The translations under genes were made by a program, and so were the position numbers. Source: Saccharothrix sp. HUAS TT1 (GTDB taxonomy: Bacteria > Actinomycetota > Actinomycetes > Mycobacteriales > Pseudonocardiaceae). From it: a stretch of 64,000 nucleotides of DNA. The notes beneath the pieces were generated by a model. That model did no database searches. It was not told the origin of the DNA and saw nothing but the letters and a program-made list of their open reading frames with translations. Below, piece by piece: positions 34,974 to 43,482 of this stretch. Position 1 is the first letter of the stretch. Each line of letters starts with the position of its first letter. Location: the NCBI RefSeq assembly GCF_040744945.1, contig NZ_CP160453.1, positions 3,410,001 to 3,474,000 of the forward strand, given 5' to 3'.

Positions 34974-37328
34974 GTGTCCAGGTTCGGGGATCGACCCGGC
35001 GACCGTCAGCGTGGCCAGGGAGACCGACCGCGCCGATCCGACGACGGTGGCCGTGGCCAGGGGAGCCGCAAGCCGAGCAGTGGCGGTCGTGACGCCCGTG
35101 GTGGGACGGGCGAGCGGTCGAGCGGTGGCTATCCGCGCCGGGACGACCGGCCGAGCTATGACAAGCCTCGTGGCGCCGACCGGCGCGACGACAGCCGGGG
35201 CGAGCGCCCTCGTTACGACAAGCCGCGCGACGATCGCGGTGGGGCGCCGCGTCGTGATGACCGCGGTGGCGGTTTCCGCCGGGATTCCGGTGACCGCCCG
35301 CGCTACGACCGACCGCGTGATGACCGCTCCCGCGATGACCGGCCCCGTTACGACCGCTCCCGCGATGATCGTCCTCGCGGTGACGACCGTTCCCGTGACG
35401 ACCGTCCGCGCTTCGACCGCTCGCGTGACGATCGCGGTAGTGCACCTCGTCGCGACGACCGCACCGGTGACCGGGGCGGGTTCCGGCGCGATGACAACAG
35501 GCGTGACGACAATCGTCGTGATGACAATCGTCGTGATGACAACCGGGGCGAGCGCCCTCGTTACGACCGTCCGCGCGACGACCGCGGGCCTGCTCGCAGT
35601 TTCGACCGCGGGTCCGATCGCGGCGAGCGCAGCAGCTACCCCCGGCGGGATGACCGTTCGGGTGGCGACCGCGGTGGTTACCAGCGCCGTGACGACCGGC
35701 CGAGCGGTGATCGCTACCCGCGTCGGGACGACCGGGGTGGCAGCGACCGTGGTGGCAGCGACCGGGGCGGGTACCAGCGTCGGGATGACCGGCCAGGTGG
35801 TGACCGCAGTGGCGGTGACCGCGGTGGCTACCAGCGGCGCGACGACCGGACCGGTGGTGACCGCTACCCGCGTCGGGACGACCGGCAGGGTGGCGACCGC
35901 AGTGGCGGTGGCGGGTACCAGAGGCGTGATGACCGGCCTGGTGGTTACCAGCGTCGGGACGACCGGCCCAGTGGGTTCCAGCGGCGGGACGACCGGGGTG
36001 GCGAGCGCCGGGAGTTCCGGCCGCGTGACGACCGCTCCGGGTCCGGTGGCGACCGTGGCGACCGCGGTGGTTACCAGCGTCGGGATGACCGGACCGGTGG
36101 TGACCGCAGTGGCGGTGACCGCGGTGGCTACCAGCGTCGGGACGACCGGTCGGGTGGTGACCGGGGTGGCAGTGACCGGGGTGGGTACCAGCGTCGGGAT
36201 GACCGGCCGCGGTACGAGAAGCCGCGGTATGACAAGCCGGGCAGCGAGAAGCCGGGGAACGACCGTCGGGACGAGCGCAGCCGTGAGCGGGCGGCGCGGT
36301 TCCAGGAGCGGGTTGCCCAGGGTGATGAGCAGCAGCAGGGTGTCGAGGCCGCTGACGACGCGACCGTGGACGCCCCGGTCGGCACGTCGGCTGACACGAC
36401 GGCCGGCACTGCAGCCGACCCGGCGGTCGACACTGACGTCGAGGCCGTTGAGGTAGGGGCAGCCGAGGGCGCGGACGAGGGTGACGACGTTCCGGCCGAG
36501 GCCGACGAGGCCGACGAGGCCGACGAGGCTGCGGGCGAAGCGGTCGCGGACCGTGCGGTCGCGGGCGAAGCGGCGGAAGAAAGGGCTGCGGAGGCCCCGG
36601 CGGCGGTCGAGGGTGATGCGGTCGAGGGCGACGGCGAGGAGCGGGTGTTCACCCGGGCCCGCACGCCCGAGCTGCCCGAGGACGCCGACATCTCCGTCCT
36701 CGACCCCGAGGTGAAGCAGGAGCTGCGCGGTCTGCCGAAGGGCCTGGCCGAGATCGTCGGTCGGCACCTGGCCGCCGCAGGCATGCTGATCGACAGCGAG
36801 CCCGAGCTGGCGCTGGAGCACGCGCGGTACGCGCGGTCGAAGGCGGCGCGGGTCGCGGTGGTCCGCGAGGCCGCCGGGCTGACCGCTTACCACGCCGGTG
36901 AGTGGGCCGAGGCGTTGTCCGAACTGCGCGCCGCGCGCCGGATGTCGCACGGCGCCGGGCACGTCGCGGTGATGGCGGACTGCGAGCGGGCGCTGGGGCG
37001 GCCGGAGCGGGCCATCGAGCTGGCTCGCGAGGCGCAGGTGTCGCTGCTGGCCCCGGACGAGGCGGTGGAGCTGCGGATCGTCGCGGCCGGCGCGCGTCGG
37101 GACATGGGGCAGCTGGACGCGGCCGTGGTGGCGCTCCAGGGCGACGACCTGGACGAGAAGCGGCGCGAGCCGTGGAGCGCCCGGCTGTTCTACGCCTACG
37201 CGGACAACCTGGCCGCGGCCGGTCGCACCGAGGAAGCCGTGAAGTGGTTCCTCAACGCCGCCCAGGCCGACGACGACAACGAGACCGACGCGGCCGAGCG
37301 GGCGTTCGACCTGAGCCCGCAGGACTGA
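34974..37328 (+). CDS. RDD/RGG-repeat disordered protein with C-terminal TPR-like domain
   Basis: 784 residues from a GTG with a strong AGGAGGAG site at 34963-34970. Residues 1 to about 440 are low complexity, almost only Arg, Asp, Gly, Ser, Pro, Tyr: repeats of GGYQRRDDRPGGDR, SRDDRPRYDR and four copies of RDDN. Residues about 455-560 are acidic and Ala-rich (DEADEADEAAGEAV). Residues about 590-784 form a soluble helical-repeat domain (LPKGLAEIVGRHLAAAGMLI, VKWFLNAAQADDDNETDAAE) found in a widespread actinobacterial TPR protein near tlyA-recN. RGG-like tails bind RNA and promote condensates in other proteins; that role here is inferred. It starts 26 bases after the rRNA terminator, so read-through could feed it. 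The repeats also create long false frames on both strands. Confidence 0.88.
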   Translation: MSRFGDRPGDRQRGQGDRPRRSDDGGRGQGSRKPSSGGRDARGGTGERSSGGYPRRDDRPSYDKPRGADRRDDSRGERPRYDKPRDDRGGAPRRDDRGGGFRRDSGDRPRYDRPRDDRSRDDRPRYDRSRDDRPRGDDRSRDDRPRFDRSRDDRGSAPRRDDRTGDRGGFRRDDNRRDDNRRDDNRRDDNRGERPRYDRPRDDRGPARSFDRGSDRGERSSYPRRDDRSGGDRGGYQRRDDRPSGDRYPRRDDRGGSDRGGSDRGGYQRRDDRPGGDRSGGDRGGYQRRDDRTGGDRYPRRDDRQGGDRSGGGGYQRRDDRPGGYQRRDDRPSGFQRRDDRGGERREFRPRDDRSGSGGDRGDRGGYQRRDDRTGGDRSGGDRGGYQRRDDRSGGDRGGSDRGGYQRRDDRPRYEKPRYDKPGSEKPGNDRRDERSRERAARFQERVAQGDEQQQGVEAADDATVDAPVGTSADTTAGTAADPAVDTDVEAVEVGAAEGADEGDDVPAEADEADEADEAAGEAVADRAVAGEAAEERAAEAPAAVEGDAVEGDGEERVFTRARTPELPEDADISVLDPEVKQELRGLPKGLAEIVGRHLAAAGMLIDSEPELALEHARYARSKAARVAVVREAAGLTAYHAGEWAEALSELRAARRMSHGAGHVAVMADCERALGRPERAIELAREAQVSLLAPDEAVELRIVAAGARRDMGQLDAAVVALQGDDLDEKRREPWSARLFYAYADNLAAAGRTEEAVKWFLNAAQADDDNETDAAERAFDLSPQD

Positions 37329-37361
37329 CCCACCGGGGTCACCGACCGACCGAAGTCACAG

Positions 37362-37397
37362 CTGGAGGCTCGGCACCACCCGGTGCCGAGCCTCCAG
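37362..37397 (+). terminator. Terminator after the RDD-repeat gene
   Basis: Perfect 16-bp stem CTGGAGGCTCGGCACC (37362-37377) with its complement at 37382-37397 and a 4-base ACCC loop, 34 bases after the stop codon. The next gene starts 40 bases downstream. Confidence 0.9.
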
Positions 37398-37436
37398 ACT
37401 GTTCACCGGGGAACCGGCCACCGAACGGAGACGCCT

Positions 37437-38225
37437 GTGCTGCTGGACCGCTACGACGCCCTGCTGCTGGACCTCGACGGCACGGTCTACCGCGGCCGGG
37501 AGGCCGTGCCCGGCGCGGTCGAGGCGGTCGCCGCCGCCCGCGAGCACGGCACCGGCATCCGGTTCGTCACCAACAACGCGTCCCGCTCGCCGGAGGCGGT
37601 GGCCGAGCACCTGACCGAACTGGGCTTCGGCGCGGCCCTGGACGAGGTCAGCACGAGCGCCCAGGCGGGCGCGGCGATGCTGCTGGACCTCGTGCCGCCC
37701 GGCGCCACCGTGCTGGTCCTCGGCACGGACGCGCTGGCCGAGCAGGTGCGGCAGCGCGGGTTCCGGCCCACCCGGGACGCGGAGGGCGCGCAGGCGGTCG
37801 TGCAGGGCCTCTCGCAGGACCTGGGCTGGCGCGAGCTGGCCGAGGCGTGCGTGGCGATCCGGCAGGGCGGCGCGCACTGGATCGCGTGCAACGTGGACGC
37901 GACGCTGCCCACCGAGCGCGGTCTGCTGCCCGGCAACGGCTCGCTGGTCGCCGCGCTGCGGACGGCGACGGGGGTCGAGCCGCTGGTGGCGGGCAAGCCG
38001 GCCACGCCGCTGCTGGAGCAGGCCGCGAAGTCGGCGGGCGCGCAGCGGCCGCTGGTGGTCGGCGATCGGTTGGACACCGACATCGCGGGCGCGGTGAACG
38101 CGGGCATGGACTCGCTGCTGGTGCTCACCGGCGTGTCCACCGAGGCCGAGGCGCGGGAGCTGCCCGAGGACCGGCGGCCGACCTACGTGGCCGCAGACCT
38201 GTCCGTGCTGCATCGGCTACCTTGA
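37437..38225 (+). CDS. HAD-superfamily IIA hydrolase (NagD-like)
   Basis: 262-residue cytoplasmic phosphatase-like protein. Motif I LLLDLDGTVYRG, motif II FVTNNASRSPE, a C2-type cap, motif III GKPATPLLEQA and motif IV VGDRLDTDIAGAVNAGMDSLLVLTGVS, all intact. The NagD/AraL group dephosphorylates sugar phosphates and similar small molecules; the exact substrate is unknown. GTG at 37437 has GGAGA seven bases upstream. It heads the cluster HAD, small protein, tlyA, nadK, recN, with a strong terminator before it, so its promoter must lie in 37398-37436 or overlap the hairpin. Confidence 0.9.
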   Translation: MLLDRYDALLLDLDGTVYRGREAVPGAVEAVAAAREHGTGIRFVTNNASRSPEAVAEHLTELGFGAALDEVSTSAQAGAAMLLDLVPPGATVLVLGTDALAEQVRQRGFRPTRDAEGAQAVVQGLSQDLGWRELAEACVAIRQGGAHWIACNVDATLPTERGLLPGNGSLVAALRTATGVEPLVAGKPATPLLEQAAKSAGAQRPLVVGDRLDTDIAGAVNAGMDSLLVLTGVSTEAEARELPEDRRPTYVAADLSVLHRLP

Positions 38226-38230
38226 ATCCC

Positions 38231-38404
38231 GTGAGCTTCGAGGTTCCCCTCCCCGGTCCGCCGCGTGATCCCGTGGCCGGGATCGACGACGCCCTGGCCG
38301 CCCTCGACGGGCTGGACGGGTTGGACGTGGTCGAGCACGTGGCCCGGTTCGACGACGCGCACACCGCGTTGACGGCCGCGCTGTCCAGCATCGACAAGGT
38401 CTGA
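38231..38404 (+). CDS. Small conserved protein, unknown function
   Basis: 57 residues (GTG at 38231; a TTG at 38222 inside the previous stop would add three). Sequence: a proline-rich start (EVPLPGPPRDPVAG) then two short amphipathic helices with DALAALDGLDGLDVVEHVARF and DDAHTALTAALSSIDKV. It fits the small helical proteins encoded between the HAD gene and tlyA in many actinomycetes; their role is unknown. The tlyA start follows 3 bases after its stop, so it is part of one operon. Confidence 0.8.
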   Translation: MSFEVPLPGPPRDPVAGIDDALAALDGLDGLDVVEHVARFDDAHTALTAALSSIDKV

Positions 38405-38407
38405 CCG

Positions 38408-39214
38408 GTGCCGCGCAGGGCTCGGCTGGACGCCGAACTGGTCCGCCGCGGGCTGGCCAGGTCGCGGGAGCACGCGAGCCAACTCGTCGCCGACGGCAAG
38501 GTGACCGTGCGCGGCACGGTGGCCACGAAACCCGCCACCGCCGTCGAGCTGGACACCGCGCTGGTCGTCCGCGAGACCGACGACCCGAACTACGCCTCAC
38601 GCGGCGCGCACAAGCTGGTCGGCGCGCTGGAGGCGTTCGACGGGGTCGGCGTCGAGGGCAGGCGGTGCCTGGACGCGGGCGCGTCGACCGGCGGGTTCAC
38701 CGACGTGCTGCTGCGCGCGGGCGCCCGGCAGGTCGTCGCGGCCGACGTCGGCCGCGGCCTGCTGGACTGGCGGCTGCGCACCGACGACCGGGTCGTGGTC
38801 AAGGACCGGACGAACGTCCGGTCGTTGACGCCCGAGGACATCGGCGGTCCGGTGGAACTGGTGGTGGCCGACCTCTCGTTCATCTCGTTGAGGCTGGTGC
38901 TGCCCGCGCTGGCCGCGTGCCTCGACGAGGAGGGCGACTTGCTGCCGATGGTGAAACCCCAGTTCGAGGTCGGCAGGGAACGCCTCGGCTCGGGCGGTGT
39001 GGTGCGGGACCCGGAGCTGCGGGCGGAGGCGGTGCTGGACGTCGTCGCGTCCGCCGCCGGGCTGGGCCTGCGGCTGCACGGCGTCACCGCGAGCCCGCTG
39101 CCCGGCCCGTCGGGCAACGTCGAGTTCTTCGTCTGGCTGCGCCGGGGCGAACCCCTCGACGCGGCCGACGCCACCGCGCTCGTGCGCGCCGCCGTAGCGG
39201 AAGGACCCCGGTGA
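38408..39214 (+). CDS. tlyA: TlyA family rRNA 2'-O-methyltransferase
   Basis: 268 residues: N-terminal S4 RNA-binding domain (ARLDAELVRRGLARSREHAS), short linker, then an FtsJ/RrmJ-like Rossmann methyltransferase with SAM motif CLDAGASTGGFTDVLLRAGA, VVADLSFISL, MVKPQFEVGRE and the C-terminal GPSGNVEFFVWL. Mycobacterial TlyA methylates C1409 of 16S and C1920 of 23S rRNA; unmodified ribosomes resist capreomycin and viomycin. This copy is intact. GTG start; its stop overlaps the nadK start (GTGA). Confidence 0.94.
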   Translation: MPRRARLDAELVRRGLARSREHASQLVADGKVTVRGTVATKPATAVELDTALVVRETDDPNYASRGAHKLVGALEAFDGVGVEGRRCLDAGASTGGFTDVLLRAGARQVVAADVGRGLLDWRLRTDDRVVVKDRTNVRSLTPEDIGGPVELVVADLSFISLRLVLPALAACLDEEGDLLPMVKPQFEVGRERLGSGGVVRDPELRAEAVLDVVASAAGLGLRLHGVTASPLPGPSGNVEFFVWLRRGEPLDAADATALVRAAVAEGPR

Positions 39215-40128
39215 CCACGGATTCGGTGACGAGGGAGATCCTGCTGGTCGTCCACACCGGACGGCGCAGCAACGTGCTGGTGGCGCAGGAGGTCGCGACG
39301 CGGTTCGCGGCGGGCGGGGTGCGGCTGCGGGTGCTGGAGGACGAGGCGCCCGACCTGGACTCGTCGTGCTACACGCAGGTCGTGGTGGCCGACGAGAAGG
39401 CCGCCGAGGGCGCCGAGCTGGTGTTCGTGCTCGGCGGTGACGGCACGCTGCTGCGCGCGGCCGAGCTGGCGCGGGCGGCGGGCGTGCCGGTGCTCGGGGT
39501 GAACCTGGGCCGGGTCGGCTTCCTGGCCGAGGCCGACTCCGACGCGCTGTACGAGGCCATCGCGCATGTCATCGACCGGGACTACGAGGTCGAGGAGCGG
39601 ATGACGCTCGACATCACCGCGTCGGTCTACGGCGAGGTGCTGGAGGGCACGTGGGCGCTCAACGAGGCCAGCGTGGAGAAGAGCACCCGGGAGCGCATCC
39701 TGGACGTCGTGGTCGAGGTGGACGGCCGGCCGGTGTCGGCGTTCGGCTGCGACGGCGTGCTGGTGGCCACCCCGACCGGGTCGACGGCGTACGCGTTCTC
39801 GGCGGGCGGGCCGGTGGTGTGGCCGGACGTGCAGGCGCTGCTGGTGGTGCCGAGCAACGCGCACGCGCTGTTCGCCCGGCCCCTGGTCGTGTCGCCCGCG
39901 TCGGTCGTCGCGCTGGAGGTCGACCCGGAGGGCGAGGCCGCGGTGCTGTGCGCGGACGGCCGCCGCACGGTGAACCTGCCGCCGGGCGCGCGGGTCGAGG
40001 TCGTCGGCGGCAGCACGCCGCTGCGGCTGATCCGGCTGCGGCCCGGCCCGTTCACCGACCGGCTGGTGGAGAAGTTCGAGCTGCCGGTGCAGGGGTGGCG
40101 CGGTCCGTCGGCCAAGCAGACCGGCTAG
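39211..40128 (+). CDS. nadK: NAD kinase
   Basis: Phosphorylates NAD+ to NADP+, using ATP and in actinobacteria often also polyphosphate. 305 residues. Motifs: FVLGGDGTLLRAAELA (catalytic Asp in GGDGT), NLGRVGFLAEAD, ALNEASVEKS (NE-S), and GCDGVLVATPTGSTAYAFSAGGP. GTG start overlapping the tlyA stop; recN follows after 65 bases with its own promoter. Confidence 0.96.
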   Translation: MTTDSVTREILLVVHTGRRSNVLVAQEVATRFAAGGVRLRVLEDEAPDLDSSCYTQVVVADEKAAEGAELVFVLGGDGTLLRAAELARAAGVPVLGVNLGRVGFLAEADSDALYEAIAHVIDRDYEVEERMTLDITASVYGEVLEGTWALNEASVEKSTRERILDVVVEVDGRPVSAFGCDGVLVATPTGSTAYAFSAGGPVVWPDVQALLVVPSNAHALFARPLVVSPASVVALEVDPEGEAAVLCADGRRTVNLPPGARVEVVGGSTPLRLIRLRPGPFTDRLVEKFELPVQGWRGPSAKQTG

Positions 40129-40180
40129 ATCAACAGCAGGACACCCGCCCCCGAGCACACGCGCGGCCCGCGTCGCCCAG

Positions 40181-40193
40181 TAGTGTTCCGGTC
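40181..40193 (+). promoter_or_regulatory. recN -10 element, probably leaderless transcript
   Basis: TAGTGT (40181-40186) ends 7 bases before the GTG at 40194, so the mRNA would start at the initiation codon. The -35 region (CACGCG around 40158) is poor; no mycobacterial-type SOS box is evident. Confidence 0.5.
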
Positions 40194-41975
40194 GTGCTGG
40201 CCGAGATGCGCATCCAGGGCCTCGGTGTGATCGACGAGGCCACCCTTGAGCTCGACGCCGGTTTCACCGTGGTGACGGGCGAGACCGGCGCGGGCAAGAC
40301 GATGGTCGTGACCGGGCTCCACCTGCTGGGCGGCGGCCGGGCCGAGGCGTCCCGCGTGCGCAACGGCGCGGACAAGGCGGTGGTCGAGGGGCGGTTCCAG
40401 GCGCCCGCCGGCAGCCCGGCGGCGAAGGTCGCCGAGGAGGTCGGCGGTGAGCCGGACGACGACGGCAGCGTGATCGCGATCCGCACCGTCGGCGCCGACG
40501 GCCGCTCCCGGGCGCACCTGGGCGGCCGGTCCGTGCCGGTCGGCGTGCTGTCCGAGCTGGCCGAGCAGCTGCTCGCGGTGCACGGGCAGAACGACCAGCT
40601 GCGGCTGCTGCGGCCCGCCGAGCAGCGGTCGGTGCTGGACCGGTTCGCCGGTGACGAGGTCGCCGAGCCGCTGCGGTCGTACCGGAAGGTCCGCGACGAG
40701 TGGCTGCGGGTGGCGACCGAGCTGGCCGAGCGCACCGCGCGGTCGCACGAGCTGGCCCGCGAGGCCGAGCTGCTGCGGCACGGCCTGGCCGAGATCACCG
40801 CGGTCGACCCCAAGCCGGGCGAGGACGAGGAGCTGGTCGCCGAGGCGCGCCGGCTCGCCGACGCCGACCAGTTGCGCGAGGCGGCGTCCGGCGCGCAGTA
40901 CGCGGTGGCGGGCTCGCCGGACGGCGACCCGGACGTGCCCGGCGCGTTGGGGCTGATCGGCGAGGCCCGGCGGCGGCTGGTGGCCTCCGACGACCCGAAG
41001 CTGCGCGACCTGGAGTCCCGGCTGGTGGAGGCGGAGACGCTGCTGGCCGACGTCGGCGCGGAGATCGCGTCGTACCTGGAGCACCTGGACGCCGACCCGG
41101 CGCGGTTGGAGCAGGTGCTGGCCAGGCAGGCCGAGCTGAAGTCGTTGACCCGCAAGTACGCCGCCGACGTCGACGGCGTGATCGCGTGGGCGCAGGACGC
41201 GTCGTCGCGGCTGAACGGGCTCGACACGTCCGACGAGGCGCTGGCGGCGCTGGCCGCGCGGCGCGACGAGCTGGCCGGCGAGCTGGCCGGGTACGCGCGG
41301 CGGGTGACCGCGCAGCGGGTCGAGGCGGCCGAGGAGCTGGGCAAGGCGGTGTCGGACGAGCTGACCGGCCTGGCCATGCCGCACGCCACGGTCGAGGTCG
41401 CGGTGCGGCCGAGGGTGGCCGAGCAGGGCGACGCGCAGGCGCTGCCGGTGGACGGGCGGTTGCTGCACGCGGGCGCCAGCGGCGTGGACGACGTGGAGCT
41501 GCGGCTGATCGCGCACCCCGGCGCGCCCGCGCTGCCGGTGCACAAGGGCGCGTCCGGCGGTGAGCTGTCGCGGGTGATGCTGGCCCTGGAGGTCGTGCTG
41601 TCGCACTCCGACCCGGTGCCGACGCTGGTGTTCGACGAGGTCGACGCCGGGGTGGGCGGTCGGGCGGCGGTCGAGGTGGGCCGCAGGCTCGCCAGGTTGG
41701 CGCGCAGCCACCAGGTCATCGTGGTCACGCACCTGCCGCAGGTCGCCGCGTTCGCCGACCGGCACCTGGTGGTGGACAAGACCGCGGACGGCGTGCTGAC
41801 CCGCAGCGGCGTGCGCAGGCTGGACGAGTCGCAGCGGGTGGTCGAGCTGGCCCGGATGCTCGCCGGCATGGACTCCACCGACACCGGCCGCGCGCACGCC
41901 GAGGAGCTGCTGGCGGCGGCGAAGGCCGACAAGGAGAGCGTGCCCGTGGTGCGGCGCAAGGCGAAGAAGAAGTGA
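40194..41975 (+). CDS. recN: DNA repair protein RecN
   Basis: SMC-like ATPase for double-strand-break repair, 593 residues. Walker A GETGAGKTMVV near the N-terminus, a long coiled coil (residues about 150-380, LATELAERTARSHELAREAE onward), the ABC signature GASGGELSRVMLALEVVL and Walker B PTLVFDEVDAGVGG, then the D/H-loop VVTHLPQVAAFADRHL. It has a proposed leaderless GTG start at 40194; an ATG four codons later is the alternative. Full length. The basic tail VVRRKAKKK is typical. The next gene starts inside its stop (GTGA). Confidence 0.96.
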   Translation: MLAEMRIQGLGVIDEATLELDAGFTVVTGETGAGKTMVVTGLHLLGGGRAEASRVRNGADKAVVEGRFQAPAGSPAAKVAEEVGGEPDDDGSVIAIRTVGADGRSRAHLGGRSVPVGVLSELAEQLLAVHGQNDQLRLLRPAEQRSVLDRFAGDEVAEPLRSYRKVRDEWLRVATELAERTARSHELAREAELLRHGLAEITAVDPKPGEDEELVAEARRLADADQLREAASGAQYAVAGSPDGDPDVPGALGLIGEARRRLVASDDPKLRDLESRLVEAETLLADVGAEIASYLEHLDADPARLEQVLARQAELKSLTRKYAADVDGVIAWAQDASSRLNGLDTSDEALAALAARRDELAGELAGYARRVTAQRVEAAEELGKAVSDELTGLAMPHATVEVAVRPRVAEQGDAQALPVDGRLLHAGASGVDDVELRLIAHPGAPALPVHKGASGGELSRVMLALEVVLSHSDPVPTLVFDEVDAGVGGRAAVEVGRRLARLARSHQVIVVTHLPQVAAFADRHLVVDKTADGVLTRSGVRRLDESQRVVELARMLAGMDSTDTGRAHAEELLAAAKADKESVPVVRRKAKKK

Positions 41976-42628
41976 GCCGACGGCTGCTCGGCGCGGCCCT
42001 GCTGGTGGCGGCCGGTGTCGCGGCCGCGGTCGGCACGTTCCTGCCGCTGTTCTGGGAGGGCACCGACTTCGAGGGGGCGCGGTACGGGTTCACCACCACG
42101 TCCTGGGACGTGGTGCCGGACGCCGGGCACCAGCTGCAGGTCCTGGTCGGGCGCAGCCCCCAGTTCGGCGTGCCGATCGTGATCTCGTCGGCGCTGCTGG
42201 TGGTCGCGGCGGCGCTGGCGTTCCTGCCGGAGTCGCAGCGGCTGGCGGCCCGCTACTCGGCGATCACCGGCGCGGCGCTGATGGTCGGCGCGGTGTGGAC
42301 GACCGAGGCGTACGCGGTGTGGGTGGTCGGCCGCGCGTCGGAGGTCGACCCGCTCGGCTACCGCGGCGAGGCCGGCGCCGGTGTGTGGGTGCTCGGCGCG
42401 TCGGCGCTGGCGGCCGTGCTGGGCGCGGTGCTGCTGCACGCCCGGCGGTCCGGTGCGCCGCGGCCCGAGGGGGCGGTGGTGTACCGGGTGGACGACGACG
42501 GCGAGGTCGCCGGTGACGACGACGTGGACACCCCGCCGTTCGGCATCCCAGTGGTCCAGGTCGAGGTCGCGCAGATCCCGGAGTCGCGGTACGAGCGGCC
42601 GGCCGACGGGTCGGGTGGCACGCCGTGA
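41972..42628 (+). CDS. Four-helix membrane protein with DTPPFGI tail (paralogue A)
   Basis: 218 residues. Four predicted membrane helices: about 5-28 (LLGAALLVAAGVAAAVGTFLPL), 67-88 (VPIVISSALLVVAAALAFL), 98-116 and 137-156 (VWVLGASALAAVLGAVLLHA). The cytoplasmic C-terminus is acidic and holds VYRVDDDGEVAGDDDVDTPPFGIPVV. It shares layout and this tail motif with the next gene, so the two are tandem paralogues. Overlaps recN (GTGA) and the next gene (GTGA). No known family; the link with recN, steA and steB suggests a cell-envelope role. Confidence 0.75.
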   Translation: MSRRLLGAALLVAAGVAAAVGTFLPLFWEGTDFEGARYGFTTTSWDVVPDAGHQLQVLVGRSPQFGVPIVISSALLVVAAALAFLPESQRLAARYSAITGAALMVGAVWTTEAYAVWVVGRASEVDPLGYRGEAGAGVWVLGASALAAVLGAVLLHARRSGAPRPEGAVVYRVDDDGEVAGDDDVDTPPFGIPVVQVEVAQIPESRYERPADGSGGTP

Positions 42629-43407
42629 CGGGGCCGGTCGGCGCGCCGGACCCGGCTGACCCGGCCGGTTCGCCCGCGTCGCCCGACGACGGGCGACGGG
42701 GAGGGCGTGCGATGTCCCGACGTGCGGCCGCCGTGATCACCACCGGCGCGGGCGCGCTGTTCGTGGTGCTCGGCTCGCTGTTCGAGCTGTTCGGCCGGGA
42801 GACCGTCATCCGGTACGGGCCGGGCGGTCCGCTGCCGTTCCCGGAGCGGCGGTCGGTGGCGCTGACCGGGTGGGAACTGGTGGAGGAGCCGGTGCGGGCC
42901 GGGGTGGACGCCGGGCCGGGAATCCCCGTCTACGGCTACGGCCTGGTCTTCGCCGCCGTCCTCGCGGGCGTCGGCGCGGTGCTGCAGCTGCGGTCGCCGC
43001 TGCTCGCCGCGATCGGCCGGTTCGCGGTGCTGGTGGCGTCCGGGGTGGTCGTCGGCACGGTGTGGGCGGCGCTGGAGACGTTGCGGACGCTGTTCGGCGC
43101 CGAGAACACGCCGCCGACGGTCGACGTGGACCAGTTCGTCGGCACGGGCACCTGGCTGCTCTCCGCCGCGGCGGTGGCGCTGCTCGTCGGCGCGGTGCTG
43201 GCGCACGACTGGCCGGAGCGGGTGGCGCGGCCGACCGGGCCGTCGGTGTACCAGGTGGCCGACGACGAGGACGACACGCCGCCGTTCGGCATCGCCATCC
43301 CGGTCGCGGACCTGGGCGTGCCCGCCGACCCGCCGCCCGGGGCGGGGGAGCCCGGCGCGGGCGACCGTCGTCACCCGACCGGGGGAAATTCGTCCACTTT
43401 GGAATGA
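42625..43407 (+). CDS. Four-helix membrane protein with DTPPFGI tail (paralogue B)
   Basis: 260 residues from a GTG overlapping paralogue A. It has a longer, Pro/Gly/Asp-rich N-terminus (about 30 residues), then four hydrophobic segments (about 36-55, 103-122, 132-152, 176-193) and a tail VYQVADDEDDTPPFGIAIPVADL followed by a disordered Pro/Gly end. Same plan as paralogue A: first helix, outside loop of about 45 residues with several prolines, three helices, acidic tail. An internal ATG before SRRAAAVITTGAGALF is an alternative start. Function unknown. Confidence 0.73.
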   Translation: MTGPVGAPDPADPAGSPASPDDGRRGGRAMSRRAAAVITTGAGALFVVLGSLFELFGRETVIRYGPGGPLPFPERRSVALTGWELVEEPVRAGVDAGPGIPVYGYGLVFAAVLAGVGAVLQLRSPLLAAIGRFAVLVASGVVVGTVWAALETLRTLFGAENTPPTVDVDQFVGTGTWLLSAAAVALLVGAVLAHDWPERVARPTGPSVYQVADDEDDTPPFGIAIPVADLGVPADPPPGAGEPGAGDRRHPTGGNSSTLE

Positions 43408-43482
43408 CAAGGGTGCTGACCAGCCCTGATCGGCCCGGCGTGTTGGCCGCGTGCCGGGCGCGCGGTGGGTCACCATCGGTGC

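Noticed and set aside
34971..36962. 663-residue open frame on the minus strand opposite the RDD-repeat gene, and a 481-residue plus-strand frame
   Set aside because: Both are mirror frames of the GAC/CGC-type codon repeats; their translations are low-complexity Thr/Val/Arg strings with no homology, and the GTG frame with the AGGAGGAG site is clearly the coding one.
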